Part shown: piece after piece, positions 24,108 through 33,104 of the stretch | Numbering within the stretch: position 1 is the stretch's first letter | Layout: every line of letters begins with the position of its first letter | Assembly: GCA_030373145.1 (NCBI GenBank) | Contig: JAUCZK010000024.1 | Span: forward strand, 1 to 39,453 | Origin: Cyanobium sp. CZS48M | Lineage (GTDB): Bacteria > Cyanobacteriota > Cyanobacteriia > PCC-6307 > Cyanobiaceae | DNA: 39,453 bases | Direction: 5' to 3' | Notes under the pieces: generated by a model | Told to the model about the DNA's origin: nothing | Database searches by the model: none | The model's input: only the letters and a program-made list of their open reading frames with translations | Made by a program: the position numbers and the translations under genes

Positions 24108-24839
24108 TCAGGGCAGCTCGTCGAGGTGCCAGCTCACCAGCCCCTGGCACACCGCCATCACGGCCGCCTGGGCCCGTCCTGTGGCCCCCAGCTTCTGGAA
24201 GGCTGATTTGAGGTGGCTGCGCACCGTTTCCACCGACAGGTGCATGCGGCTCGCGATCTGCGGGTTCTGATACCCCCGCACCACCAGCTCCAGCACCTCC
24301 AGTTCCCGCTGGCTCAGCCCCGGGCCCGTGGGCGCCAGGCTGCTGCGGCAGGCCAGGGCCAGCAGGTCCCTCAGCTGGGGCTCCATGTAGAAGCCACCGC
24401 CGAGCACGGCCCGGGTGGCCGCCACCAGATGGCCGAAGCCCACGCCCTGATCAGCGCAGATGCCGTCGCAGTGGGCCTCCAGGGCAGCGCGCACCAGGGG
24501 CGGAGATTCCTCCTCCAAAAACAGCAGACAGCGCAGCTTCGGGTGTAGGGCCTTGGCGCGTCGCACCAGCTCCAGACCGCTGCCCGGGCGCAGGGGGTGG
24601 GTCACGAACAGCAGCTGGGGCTGACGCCTGCTCAACAGCTCCAGCGCCTCACCCTCACCGGTGGCAGAGCCGAACCACTGGCAGCGATCGCCGATCACAC
24701 CGGTGAGCAGCGAGATCACCAGCCGCCGGCCACTCGCCACCATCAGGCTCCGGCTCTGCAGCAGGCCCATCACCTCCTGGCGGGATTGCGCCGCCCGCTC
24801 CAGAAACCCAGCCGCTCCATCCGCGTCGACGCTGCCCAT
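24108..24839 (-). CDS. LuxR/NarL-type transcriptional regulator with degenerate receiver
   Basis: 243 residues. The C-terminal 60 residues are a clear LuxR HTH (GLSQRELEVLELVVRGYQNP, SVETVRSHLKSAFQKLGATG). The preceding 150 residues resemble a response-regulator receiver, but at the phosphorylation strand the sequence is LLFVTHPLRPGSGLEL, with Thr/His where Asp is expected, and the N-terminal acidic pair is not visible. It therefore probably works without phosphotransfer. No histidine kinase is nearby. Target genes unknown. Upstream, DUF2721 is on the same strand 21 bases away and may be co-transcribed. Confidence 0.8.
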   Translation of the reverse strand: MGSVDADGAAGFLERAAQSRQEVMGLLQSRSLMVASGRRLVISLLTGVIGDRCQWFGSATGEGEALELLSRRQPQLLFVTHPLRPGSGLELVRRAKALHPKLRCLLFLEEESPPLVRAALEAHCDGICADQGVGFGHLVAATRAVLGGGFYMEPQLRDLLALACRSSLAPTGPGLSQRELEVLELVVRGYQNPQIASRMHLSVETVRSHLKSAFQKLGATGRAQAAVMAVCQGLVSWHLDELP

Positions 24840-24860
24840 GGGTCTGGCTTCCCTCTGCCC

Positions 24861-25340
24861 TCAGTAGTAACGACGGGGGTTCTGGCGGATGGCCAGCTGC
24901 ACCTCCAGCAGGAACAGCACCAGACCGACGATCAGCGCGATCATGGCCAGCACGAACACCGGTACGACGATGGCGGCCAGGTCCAGTGCCGCCACGGCAC
25001 TGATGAACATCACCGCCACCACCCCTGCCACCAGCAGGGCGGTGACGGTAGTGAAGAGGATGGCGCGATTGATCAGAAAGGTGCGGCGGCGCTGCACCTC
25101 CAAGGCTCCGCGCAGGCGCTTGGCCTGGGCCAGATCACCGCGCTCCATCGCCGCTTGAATGAAGCGGGTGCGATCGATGATCCGTGCCAGCCGCGTGCTG
25201 AACGTCCCGATCAGACCGGAGATGCTCGTGAGCAGAAACACCGGCGCCACCGAGAGCTGGATCGCCCTGGAGAGGCCGGCTACGGCCGACTCGCCGTCAA
25301 GAGTGCCCCTGGTGATGATCTCGGCCAGCAGCATGGACAT
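24861..25340 (-). CDS. DUF2721 membrane protein
   Basis: 159 residues from the ATG at 25340 (an upstream TTG at 25361 and an ATG at 25334 are alternatives). One span lies at the N-terminal side (IQLSVAPVFLLTSISGLIG). A basic cytoplasmic helix (LARIIDRTRFIQ) and RRRTFLINRAILFTTVTALL follow, then two C-terminal spans. The RTFLINRAI segment is how I recognise DUF2721. Function unknown. Confidence 0.75.
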   Translation of the reverse strand: MSMLLAEIITRGTLDGESAVAGLSRAIQLSVAPVFLLTSISGLIGTFSTRLARIIDRTRFIQAAMERGDLAQAKRLRGALEVQRRRTFLINRAILFTTVTALLVAGVVAVMFISAVAALDLAAIVVPVFVLAMIALIVGLVLFLLEVQLAIRQNPRRYY

Positions 25341-25476
25341 GGAGCCCGCCCCTGAGGCCAACAGGACGGGCCTTCGAGCTGCAAGTTAGCGAAATCGCGC
25401 CACAAAACCACAGCCGAGAAAGGGCTCGGTCAGGATCAGCGAAGGCTGCAACTCCGGCTCAGCCGACCCTGAGGCC

Positions 25477-25899
25477 ATGACCACGATTCTCTGCCACTAC
25501 GAGGGTGCGCTGCGCTGCAGTGCCAGCCATGGTCCCTCCGGCTCCCAGCTCAGCACCGACGCCCCCACGGACAACCAGGGCCTGGGGGAGCGTTTCTCCC
25601 CCACCGACCTGGTGGCCACGGCCCTGGCCACCTGCATCCTGACGATCATGGGGATCGTGGCTGAACGCCACAGCATCCCGCTCCAGGGCTGCACCGCCCG
25701 GGTGGAGAAAACCATGACCAGCGGTGGAGTCCGCCAGATCGAGCGGCTCGCGGTCTGGGTGATCCTGCCGGCTGAGCTCACGCCGGAGCAGATCCGGCTG
25801 CTGCAGCGCGCTGCCGATGGCTGCCCGGTGAAGCGCAGCCTCGAGGCCTCGGTGGCCATGGAGCTGCACTGGCAGACACTCGGCTCAGTGGTTGGCTGA
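25477..25899 (+). CDS. OsmC-family peroxiredoxin-like protein
   Basis: 140 residues. Family features are FSPTDLVATALATCILTIMG, with the first cysteine near residue 53, and AADGCPVKRSLE, with the second near residue 115; these are the two redox cysteines of OsmC/Ohr. Such proteins reduce organic hydroperoxides using thiols. There is no signal peptide. Monocistronic by spacing; the carboxypeptidase gene begins 64 bases later on the same strand and could be read through. Confidence 0.88.
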   Translation: MTTILCHYEGALRCSASHGPSGSQLSTDAPTDNQGLGERFSPTDLVATALATCILTIMGIVAERHSIPLQGCTARVEKTMTSGGVRQIERLAVWVILPAELTPEQIRLLQRAADGCPVKRSLEASVAMELHWQTLGSVVG

Positions 25900-25963
25900 A
25901 CCAAAGCGCCAGCTTCCGCTGGCCTGCGCGCCATGCTTGGGCCCACCACACCACAGCCGTTCC

Positions 25964-27535
25964 ATGCCTCAGCCGGCTCAGGCCCTTGGGCGCCTGCGTA
26001 AGCACCTGCATCAGACCCGGCTTCTCGGTTCCATCAGCAGCTCCCTCTACTACGACCAGAACACGGTGATGCCGCCGGCCGGCGCCGACTGGCGGGGTCA
26101 GCAGCTGGCACTGCTGGCGAGCCAGCTGCACGAGCGCCAGAGCAGCGACAGCTATGCCGACCTGGTGGCGGCCGCCGAAGCCGAAGCCGAAGCAGTCTCT
26201 AACCCCGACGCTGAACCTACCGAGGATCCAGCTGTCCCCGGACGGCGGCGGCGAAATCTGCAGCTGCTGCGTCAGGAGCTGGAGCGGCAGCGCAGCCTCG
26301 ATCCCCTGCTGGTGGCCTCCCTGGCCAGGGCCCAGTCCCGGGGCAACGCCGTCTGGCAGGAGGCGCGGCGGCGCAATGAGTTCGCGGTTTTCGCGCCAGC
26401 GCTTGAGGAGTTGCTGCAGCTGCGGCGCGAGCAGGCCGCCCAGCTGGCGCCGATCGAGCCGGCCGCTCGCAGTCCGTGGGAGATCCTGGCCCAGCCCTTC
26501 GAGCCGGGCGTCAGCAAAGCCCGCCTGCAGGAGCTGTTCGCACCCCTGAGCGCAGGGATTCCGCCGCTGCTGGAGCGGGTGCTGGCCGCCACCAGATCCA
26601 GCACCAGCACACCCACGCCCGCAGCAGCCATCCCGGAGGCACTCCAGGAGAGCCTCTGCGCCGAGCTGCTGGAGAGCTGGGGCTACGACCCCGCCCGCTG
26701 CCAGCGTTCGCGCTCGGCCCATCCCTTCTCCTGCACCCTCGGCCCGGCCGACTACCGCATCACCACCCGGGTGGTGCCGGGCCAGCCCTTCTCGGCCTTC
26801 CTGGCCACCGCCCACGAATGGGGCCACTCCCTCTATGAGCAGGGGCTCCCCCGCGGTGACGACCACTACTTCCCCTGGCCCCTGGGCGAGGCCACCTCGA
26901 TGGGGGTGCATGAATCGCAGTCGCTGTTCTGGGAGTGCCGGGTGGCGCGCAGTAAGGCCTTCGCGAGCCGCTGGCATCCGCGCTTCGCCGAGGGCCTGGG
27001 CACTGATCCCTGGGGCGGCAGCCAGGCGTTCTGGCGAGGCCTCAACCCGATGCGGCCAGGCCTGATCCGGGTGGAGGCCGATGAGCTCACCTACTGCCTG
27101 CACATCGTGCTGCGCTTCGAGCTGGAGCTGGCCCTGGTGGAGCAGGGGCTGCCGGTGGCGGAGTTACCCGAGCTCTGGAACCGGCGCATGGGCGAGCTAC
27201 TGGGCCTCAGCCCCCAGCGAGATGCCGAGGGGTGCCTGCAGGACATCCACTGGGCCGAAGGCCTGTTCGGCTACTTCCCCTCCTATGCCCTCGGCCACCT
27301 GATCAGTGCCCAGCTGGCCGAAACGATGGAGCGGCAGCTCGGACCGATCGAGTCGGTGGTGGCCGCCGGCGAGGAGCTACGCCTGCAGCACTGGCTGGGG
27401 GAGCAGGTCTGGCCCCTGGGCCGCAGCGTCGAGGGCGAGGAGCTGGTGGCCCAGGTCAGCGGGGCGCCCCTGAGCGCCGGCCCGTTTCTGCGCTACCTCG
27501 ACGGCAAGGTGGATCGGCTGCTGGAGTGCGCTTGA
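25964..27535 (+). CDS. M32 metallocarboxypeptidase (carboxypeptidase Taq family)
   Basis: 523 residues from the ATG at 25964. The zinc motif is HEWGH (284-288; the family more often has HEFGH), followed by VHESQSLFWE with the third zinc-ligand Glu, and later IRVEADELTY and GYFPSYALGHL. All are M32 hallmarks. A cytosolic enzyme trimming peptides from the C-terminus. Residues about 70-95 form an acidic low-complexity insertion (EAEAEAVSNPDAEPTEDP) that looks like a lineage-specific linker. Length is otherwise normal. Confidence 0.92.
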   Translation: MPQPAQALGRLRKHLHQTRLLGSISSSLYYDQNTVMPPAGADWRGQQLALLASQLHERQSSDSYADLVAAAEAEAEAVSNPDAEPTEDPAVPGRRRRNLQLLRQELERQRSLDPLLVASLARAQSRGNAVWQEARRRNEFAVFAPALEELLQLRREQAAQLAPIEPAARSPWEILAQPFEPGVSKARLQELFAPLSAGIPPLLERVLAATRSSTSTPTPAAAIPEALQESLCAELLESWGYDPARCQRSRSAHPFSCTLGPADYRITTRVVPGQPFSAFLATAHEWGHSLYEQGLPRGDDHYFPWPLGEATSMGVHESQSLFWECRVARSKAFASRWHPRFAEGLGTDPWGGSQAFWRGLNPMRPGLIRVEADELTYCLHIVLRFELELALVEQGLPVAELPELWNRRMGELLGLSPQRDAEGCLQDIHWAEGLFGYFPSYALGHLISAQLAETMERQLGPIESVVAAGEELRLQHWLGEQVWPLGRSVEGEELVAQVSGAPLSAGPFLRYLDGKVDRLLECA

Positions 27536-27612
27536 GCGGCAGAGGCAGGGTGCCGGCAGCCCGCTCAGCCCGGCGTCCGTAAGATGCCGCCGCAGCCGCT
27601 TTGCAACGCCCC

Positions 27613-28200
27613 ATGGCGAACATCGACCACGCCCCCAGCCGCACCATGCTCAACCTTCTGCATGTGCTGCCGGCGTTTGCCGATGAAGCCGAACTGCGAC
27701 TGAATGCCATCGTCGAGCTCAACTCGATGACGATCAACAAGTACGAGCTGATCACCGAAACCGGCCATCTCAAGCTCGACCGGGTCGGCTACTCCTCGCT
27801 CTCCTACCCCTTCGCCTACGGCTGCATCCCCCGCACCTGGGACGAGGACGGTGACCCGTTGGACATCGAGATTGTCGGCGTCACTGAACCGCTGGTGCCC
27901 GGCAGCCTTGTCGAAGCGCGAATCATCGGCATCATGACATTTGATGACGGAGGTGAGGTCGACGACAAGGTGATCGCTGTGCTCGCCGATGACAAGCGCA
28001 TGGATCACATCACCAGCTACGAGCAGCTGGGAGCCCACTGGCTCAAGGAAACCCAGTACTACTGGGAGCACTACAAAGACCTGAAGAAGCCTGGCACCTG
28101 CAAGGTCAATGGCTATCTCAACACCCAGGACGCCGTGCGGATCGTCAAGGAGTGCGAGGCCCGCTACCTCGAGCAAATTGACGCCAAACTGGTGAACTGA
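27613..28200 (+). CDS. ppa: Inorganic pyrophosphatase (family I)
   Basis: 195 residues from the ATG at 27613. Hydrolyses PPi to drive biosynthesis. The signature DEDGDPLDI is at 77-85, with further acidic metal ligands in DDGGEVDDKVIAV and ADDKRMDHI. YPFAYGCIPRTW just before the signature is also family-typical. Slightly longer than E. coli PPase because of an N-terminal extension (MANIDHAPSRTM). Stands between the carboxypeptidase and the L,D-transpeptidase, all on the plus strand. Confidence 0.95.
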   Translation: MANIDHAPSRTMLNLLHVLPAFADEAELRLNAIVELNSMTINKYELITETGHLKLDRVGYSSLSYPFAYGCIPRTWDEDGDPLDIEIVGVTEPLVPGSLVEARIIGIMTFDDGGEVDDKVIAVLADDKRMDHITSYEQLGAHWLKETQYYWEHYKDLKKPGTCKVNGYLNTQDAVRIVKECEARYLEQIDAKLVN

Positions 28201-28247
28201 TCCGCTCACCCCGGTCGTCGTCCCCCTCCACAGCTCTGATTCACCGC

Positions 28248-28925
28248 ATGCGCTTCACCCATTCCCGTCCGTGGCTGGCCTCCTCCGGACTGGCAGCTGG
28301 CCTGTTCGCCGGCCTGGCCACCCTCTGCTCCGTCGGGTCGCTCTCGGCTCTGGCCAGTGGCAGCGGCATCATCACCCCCACCGCACCGATCCCCAGCGCT
28401 CCGGCCACGGCCCCTCCGGCCATCGGCAGCCCGGCGGCGGTCCTGCAGACGGCCCCGCCTGCCCCCGCTGGCCCACCTCCTGCGCTGGGAGATCCAGCAG
28501 CCCCCCAGGCAGCTCCCGTGAGCAACTCCAGGATCCTGCTGGCCCTGGGCAAGCGCGAGATTCGTCTGGAGCGGGATGGCAAGGTCTACGGTCCCTGGCC
28601 CGTGGCGATCGGTGATCCCGCCACTCCCACACCGTTGGGCACCTTCAACGTCATCAACAAGGTGGTCAACCCCCAGTACGTCAGCACCAAGTCGGGACAG
28701 AAGAAAGGGGTGATCGGCCCGAATGGCCCCCTGGGTGATCGCTGGATCGGCTTCAACACCAAAGGGCTCAACCAATACGGGATCCACGGCACCCCCAATG
28801 CCTGGGCCTGGACCGTGAGCTCCCGCGCCGCCGTGACCAACGGCTGCGTGCGCATGTACCACGAGCACGTGCGCGAGCTGTTTGAGAAGGTGCAAGTGGG
28901 CACCCCCCTGGTGGTGGTGAAATGA
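28248..28925 (+). CDS. L,D-transpeptidase (YkuD domain), exported
   Basis: 225 residues. An N-terminal signal peptide ends near residue 37. A Pro/Ala-rich linker of about 50 residues, suited to span the envelope, leads into the YkuD domain from residue 94. The catalytic set is H180 (YGIHGTP) and C200 (VTNGCVRM). Members make 3-3 crosslinks in peptidoglycan or attach proteins to it. The stop codon is inside a perfect inverted repeat shared with the convergent ClC gene. Confidence 0.9.
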   Translation: MRFTHSRPWLASSGLAAGLFAGLATLCSVGSLSALASGSGIITPTAPIPSAPATAPPAIGSPAAVLQTAPPAPAGPPPALGDPAAPQAAPVSNSRILLALGKREIRLERDGKVYGPWPVAIGDPATPTPLGTFNVINKVVNPQYVSTKSGQKKGVIGPNGPLGDRWIGFNTKGLNQYGIHGTPNAWAWTVSSRAAVTNGCVRMYHEHVRELFEKVQVGTPLVVVK

Positions 28926-28950
28926 GCTCAGCCTTCCCCAACTGAGCTCA
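28923..28950. terminator. Symmetric hairpin over the two convergent stop codons
   Basis: TGAGCTCAG (28923-28931) and CTGAGCTCA (28942-28950) are perfect 9-bp arms with a 10-nt loop. The first TGA is the stop of the L,D-transpeptidase; the complement of the last three bases is the stop of the ClC gene. No U-tract, so a bidirectional terminator or mRNA 3'-end stabiliser is likely rather than proven. Confidence 0.5.
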
Positions 28951-30927
28951 GCTGTGCAATTGGCGGGCGAGGGCCCTGGCCATGCCATCCCGGCTGGCCA
29001 GGCCCATCAGGGCATGGGCCTGAAGCCCGTTGTTCGGCAAGCCGGCCGGTAACTGAGCCGGGCCAGGACCGATCAGGTCGAAGATCGGCACCTGCCTGAG
29101 GCCATTGGGCACCAGCTGGTCCTCCAGCTGGGCCAGATTCGCCTGCTTCGGCAGCCAGAGCAGATCGGAGCGGCGACAGTCCTCCAGCGGCACCTCCCCA
29201 TCCCCGTGACCGGCGCTGATGGCTCGCTGCAGGTCAATCAGGGTCACCACGCCGATCACCCAGCCATCACGCTCCACCACAAGACAGTGGCCGTGGGCTT
29301 TGATCAGCAATCGCAGGGCCTCCCGGGCCGGGGTGCCGGCTGAGATCACCAGCGGAGCCTCCGCCTCCAGGGCCTCCAGCACCGTGAGCCCAGCCAGCTC
29401 CTGCCGCCGCTCCTCTTCGGCGGGATCAGGCCCCAGCAGTCCAGGATCTGCCAGCCCCTGCCAGCGCTCCACCAGCACGGCGCTGAGGCCGGTGGCCGCC
29501 ATCAAGGGCAGCACGATGCGGATGTCGTGGGTGAGCTCGAACAGCAGCAGCAAGGCCGTCAGCGGTGCCCTGGCGCTGCCGGCCAGCACCGCCGCCATGC
29601 CCACCATGGCGTAGGCCGGTGGTTCCGCCACCGGCAGACCAAAGCCGCCAGCTCCCAGCAGCTGGCCGTAGAGATTGCCGAGCACGGCCCCGAGGAAGAG
29701 GGCCGGAGCAAAGCCGCCGCCCACGAACCCGGTGGCATTGCTGAGCCCCGTGGCTAGCAGCTTCACCACCAGCAGGGCCGCCAGGGTGGTGAGCGCCACC
29801 CCCCCCTCACTGCCGAGCAGCGCCTCAATCGTGTCGTAGCCCACCCCCAGCACCTGGGGAAAGCCCAGGGCCAGCACGCCCACGGCCAGCCCACCGAGGC
29901 CATTGACCAGCCACAGGGGCAGCCTGGCGAACCGGCGTTGCACCGGCTCACTGCGCCCGGCCGCCAGCAGGCTCACCAGGGCCCACGACATCAGGCTGGC
30001 CACCAGCCCCAGGCCCAGGTAAAGCGGCAGCTCCAGTGGTGAGCGCACCTCATAGGCCGGCAGTCGGAAGATCGGTTCATCCCCCAGACACAGCTGGGTC
30101 ACCAGTGATGAGGCCACCGCCGCCACCAGCACCGCCCGCAGACTGGGCCGCCCCGGGATGGCGCTGTAGGCCCCTTCAAAGGCAAAGAAGACCCCAGCGA
30201 TCGGGGCCTTGAATCCGGCCGCCAGTCCGGCGGCCACCCCTGCCGCCACCAGGGCCTTCTGGGATTCGGGCGGCAGCCGTCCCTTCAGCCCCACCCACAG
30301 ACCCAGGTTGCCGCCGCTCTCCACGCTCGGCCCCTCAGGGCCCAGGGAGGCACCACTGCCGAGGCTGAGGGAGGCCGCCAACAGCCGCAGAGCCGGTAGC
30401 CGCGGCAGGGCCGGTGCCGCTCCGTCGGCCATGGCCATCAAGCTGGGCAGGCTGGGGCCCAGATCGCGGCCCAGCTGGCGCAGCAGCCCCACCGCCACCC
30501 CCCCCAGCAGGGGAGCGATCACCACGGGCCAGGAGACCAGCCATCCGGCGGGGCCGATCGGGGGCAGTGGCGTGGGCTCTGGCAGGGGAGCCGGTGGAGG
30601 CGGCAGGAAGCCGATCCCCCCCAGGCCCAGCTGCAACAGCGCCTTGAGCGGTGTGCCGGAGTCGGGATCCGGGGCGCTGAACACCTCCACCGTGGCCGGG
30701 TCCAGCTGCTGGACGCTCACCAGATCCAGCACCCACTCCACCAGGGTGCCGAAGAGGAAATTGTTGATGAATCCCAGCAGGTAGTGGAAGCCCACCACCG
30801 CCCCACCGGTGAGGATGCCCACCAGTGCCGCCCAGGCCAGCAGGCTCCACTGAAAGGGCAGACCGCGGGTGTCGCCCTCCAGAGGTGCGGCTGAGCCTGC
30901 CTCAGGCTTCGGGCCTGACCGCTGCAA
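28948..30927 (-). CDS. ClC-type chloride channel/antiporter with CBS domain
   Basis: 659 residues if started at the TTG at 30927, which has GGAGGAG six bases upstream; the frame stays open further into hemC. About ten to twelve spans. Selectivity motifs are [14 protein letters not shown], with the gating Glu, and [17 protein letters not shown]-terminal CBS unit ([20 protein letters not shown]) could sense nucleotides. Members exchange or conduct Cl- and help pH or osmotic balance. A proline-rich insertion ([15 protein letters not shown]) lies between early spans. The start overlaps the hemC end by 26 bp, implying an operon. Confidence 0.9.
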   Translation of the reverse strand: MQRSGPKPEAGSAAPLEGDTRGLPFQWSLLAWAALVGILTGGAVVGFHYLLGFINNFLFGTLVEWVLDLVSVQQLDPATVEVFSAPDPDSGTPLKALLQLGLGGIGFLPPPPAPLPEPTPLPPIGPAGWLVSWPVVIAPLLGGVAVGLLRQLGRDLGPSLPSLMAMADGAAPALPRLPALRLLAASLSLGSGASLGPEGPSVESGGNLGLWVGLKGRLPPESQKALVAAGVAAGLAAGFKAPIAGVFFAFEGAYSAIPGRPSLRAVLVAAVASSLVTQLCLGDEPIFRLPAYEVRSPLELPLYLGLGLVASLMSWALVSLLAAGRSEPVQRRFARLPLWLVNGLGGLAVGVLALGFPQVLGVGYDTIEALLGSEGGVALTTLAALLVVKLLATGLSNATGFVGGGFAPALFLGAVLGNLYGQLLGAGGFGLPVAEPPAYAMVGMAAVLAGSARAPLTALLLLFELTHDIRIVLPLMAATGLSAVLVERWQGLADPGLLGPDPAEEERRQELAGLTVLEALEAEAPLVISAGTPAREALRLLIKAHGHCLVVERDGWVIGVVTLIDLQRAISAGHGDGEVPLEDCRRSDLLWLPKQANLAQLEDQLVPNGLRQVPIFDLIGPGPAQLPAGLPNNGLQAHALMGLASRDGMARALARQLHS

Positions 30928-31855
30928 AGATCTCCTCCAGAATCTCGCCGGCACCCTGGCTGCGCAGAAGCTGAGCGAGGCTGAGGCCGATCGCTTCGGG
31001 ATCCTGCTGGGGGCCGCGGACCTCATCGCGGATCAGGCGTAGGCCATCGAGGCTGGCCACCATTCCCGTGAGCACCAGCTCCTCCCCCTCGAAGCGGCTG
31101 TTCACGCCGATCGGCACCTGGCATCCGCCTTCGAGCTGACGCAGGAAGGCCCTTTCCGCCAGGCAACGGCGGGAGGTGGGCAGGTGCTCCAGCGCCTTGA
31201 TCTGCTCCAGCACCGCACTGTCTCCCTGGCGGCATTCGATGCCCAGGGCCCCCTGGCCCACCGCATGCAGGGAAATGGAGGGATCGATCAGGGCGTCGAT
31301 GCGGTGACCCAGGCCCAGGCGTCCAAGGCCGGCAGCCGCCAGGATCAGGCAGTCGTAGGCGCCGGAATCCAGCTTCTCCAGGCGGGTGATCACATTGCCG
31401 CGCACGTCCTTGAACTGGAAGTGGGGGAAGTGGTGGCGCAGCTGGGCCAGGCGCCGCAGGGAGCTGGTGCCCACCACGCTGCCCTCCGGCAGGGTGTCCA
31501 GCTGGCACCCCCTGTGGCGTTCGTGCAGCACCAGGGCATCGGCGGGATCCTCCCTCTCGGTGATGCAGCCGAGCATCAGCCCTTCGGGCAGGTTGGTGGG
31601 CAGGTCCTTGAGGCTGTGGACGGCGATGTCGGCCTGATCCACCAGCATCTGGGCCTCCAGTTCCTTGGTGAACAAGCCCTTGTCGCCGATCTTGGCCAGG
31701 GCCACATCCAGGATCTTGTCGCCCTGGGTGGCCATGGCCTCGATGCTGATCTCCAGGCCCGGATGGGCTCTGGTCAGTTCATCGCGCACCCAGTGGGTCT
31801 GCACCATCGCCAGCTGGCTGCGGCGGGAGGCGATGCGCAGAGTGGTGCCAGCCAT
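30902..31855 (-). CDS. hemC: Hydroxymethylbilane synthase (porphobilinogen deaminase)
   Basis: 317 residues from the ATG at 31855. Joins four porphobilinogen molecules to hydroxymethylbilane for haem, chlorophyll and bilins. D84 (HSLKDLP) is the catalytic Asp and C245 (EGGCQVPIG) carries the dipyrromethane cofactor; [11 protein letters not shown] and [15 protein letters not shown] bind cofactor and substrate. Length normal. Upstream on the minus strand TTAGGCTTGAC (about 31900-31910) may include its promoter. The ClC gene overlaps its end. Confidence 0.95.
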   Translation of the reverse strand: MAGTTLRIASRRSQLAMVQTHWVRDELTRAHPGLEISIEAMATQGDKILDVALAKIGDKGLFTKELEAQMLVDQADIAVHSLKDLPTNLPEGLMLGCITEREDPADALVLHERHRGCQLDTLPEGSVVGTSSLRRLAQLRHHFPHFQFKDVRGNVITRLEKLDSGAYDCLILAAAGLGRLGLGHRIDALIDPSISLHAVGQGALGIECRQGDSAVLEQIKALEHLPTSRRCLAERAFLRQLEGGCQVPIGVNSRFEGEELVLTGMVASLDGLRLIRDEVRGPQQDPEAIGLSLAQLLRSQGAGEILEEIFAAVRPEA

Positions 31856-31950
31856 CAATCGATTCCTCAGCCCGGCCGCGTGGCCGTTGAACAGCGGTCA
31901 AGCCTAAGGACTGACCGGCCGGGGCCTGGCCAGAACGGGCTGCACCGTGA

Positions 31951-32364
31951 TCAGCCGAAAAAGTCGAGGGGCAACGGTCCCCAGGTGCCGGTGGCCTCGG
32001 GATGGCGCTCGCTCTGTCCGCCGATCAGCAGACCCTCGCCCAGACCGGTCTCGGAGCGCAGCAGAAAGCGGCCGGTGCGCTGGTTCCCTTTCAGGAACAC
32101 CGGCCCCTCCACCAGCAGCTCGCTCTCGGCCTGCAGGGGTTCCCAGCCCTGGGAGGACTCCCAGGCGCGCAGGGCGGTGATGGCCGCCTGGGCCGAAGGG
32201 GCCATCACGCCCACGGTGAACCAGTCGCAGGCCGCCAGGCGACCCATCAGCTCCTGGGCCAGGGCCTGGCGCTGGGCCCCATCGAGGCTGGGGGCCGTGC
32301 GCAGACCCAGCAGGCTGCTGAGGAGGGGCGAGGGGCTGGAGGCTGAGGGGCTGCTGACGGTCAT
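31951..32364 (-). CDS. DUF1824 family protein
   Basis: 137 residues from the ATG at 32364; an upstream GTG at 32388 would overlap the PAP2 stop by 8 bases and is possible. ACDWFTVGVMAPSAQAAITA, GPVFLKGNQRTGRFLLR and GLGEGLLIGGQ with TWGPLPLDFF at the end are what I recognise as DUF1824, a small family found in cyanobacteria and plastid lineages. Function unknown. Likely co-transcribed with the PAP2 gene in front; hemC follows after about 95 bases. Confidence 0.7.
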   Translation of the reverse strand: MTVSSPSASSPSPLLSSLLGLRTAPSLDGAQRQALAQELMGRLAACDWFTVGVMAPSAQAAITALRAWESSQGWEPLQAESELLVEGPVFLKGNQRTGRFLLRSETGLGEGLLIGGQSERHPEATGTWGPLPLDFFG

Positions 32365-32380
32365 GACGGCCTGCTGGGGC

Positions 32381-33067
32381 TCAGACACTCTGACGCTCGG
32401 CGCAGAAGCGCAGGCTCGTGAGGCAGATGCTCAGCCAGATGAAGCCCACCGCAGCCCCCGCGATGATGTCGGTGAGCCAGTGCACCCGGCAGTAGAGGGT
32501 GCTGATCCAGATCAGACCCACCCAGAGGGCGGAGCCCAGCACCAGCGGGCGGCGCAGCTGCGGATAGCGCTCCGCCAGGATCGTGCACATCAGGAAATAG
32601 AACACCACCGCACCGGCGGCATGGCCGCTGGGAAAGCTGCGGCCGATCACGTCCACCAGGCGACCCAGGGGCCGGGCACGGTCGAACTGGGGTTTCAACC
32701 AGCGATCCACGATCAAGAGAATGCCGCTGGTGCCGATGGCCAGCCAGATCAGCTGGTTCCACGACCGTTTGATCAGCAGGAAGATCAGGGCCGCCAGCAC
32801 CAGCATCGCCGTGAAGCGGGTGCCGCTCAGTTGATACACCAGCACCAGAAACCGCCCCACCCCTTCGGGAATGCGCTCCCCCAGCCAGGCCAGCACGGCC
32901 TCATCAAAGACCGGCTCCTGCTGGGAGAGCACCAGTTGCTCGATCAGGATCACCACCAGGGCCGCCAGGCCGCAGATCAGGAGCCGCAACGGGCCGAACA
33001 ACGTCAGCCAGCGGCGGATTGATCTGGGGGTGGGGGTTCGGAAAATCGGTGAATGGGTTTGGTTCAA
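32381..33067 (-). CDS. PAP2-family membrane phosphatase
   Basis: 228 residues from the TTG at 33067. A GTG at 33145 would add 26 residues but overlap the upstream gene by 41 bases, so the start is uncertain. Six spans. The three PAP2 motifs are present: KPQFDRARP, SFPSGHAAG and CRVHWLTDIIAG, with the catalytic His residues. Such enzymes dephosphorylate phosphatidate, undecaprenyl pyrophosphate or lipid-A-type substrates. The neighbouring ArnT/PMT-type glycosyltransferase, which releases polyprenyl phosphate, makes lipid-carrier recycling a reasonable guess. Confidence 0.85.
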   Translation of the reverse strand: MNQTHSPIFRTPTPRSIRRWLTLFGPLRLLICGLAALVVILIEQLVLSQQEPVFDEAVLAWLGERIPEGVGRFLVLVYQLSGTRFTAMLVLAALIFLLIKRSWNQLIWLAIGTSGILLIVDRWLKPQFDRARPLGRLVDVIGRSFPSGHAAGAVVFYFLMCTILAERYPQLRRPLVLGSALWVGLIWISTLYCRVHWLTDIIAGAAVGFIWLSICLTSLRFCAERQSV

Positions 33068-33104
33068 GTGACCAGCCGATCGGATCGTTGGTGATCTGGG
33101 CCAC

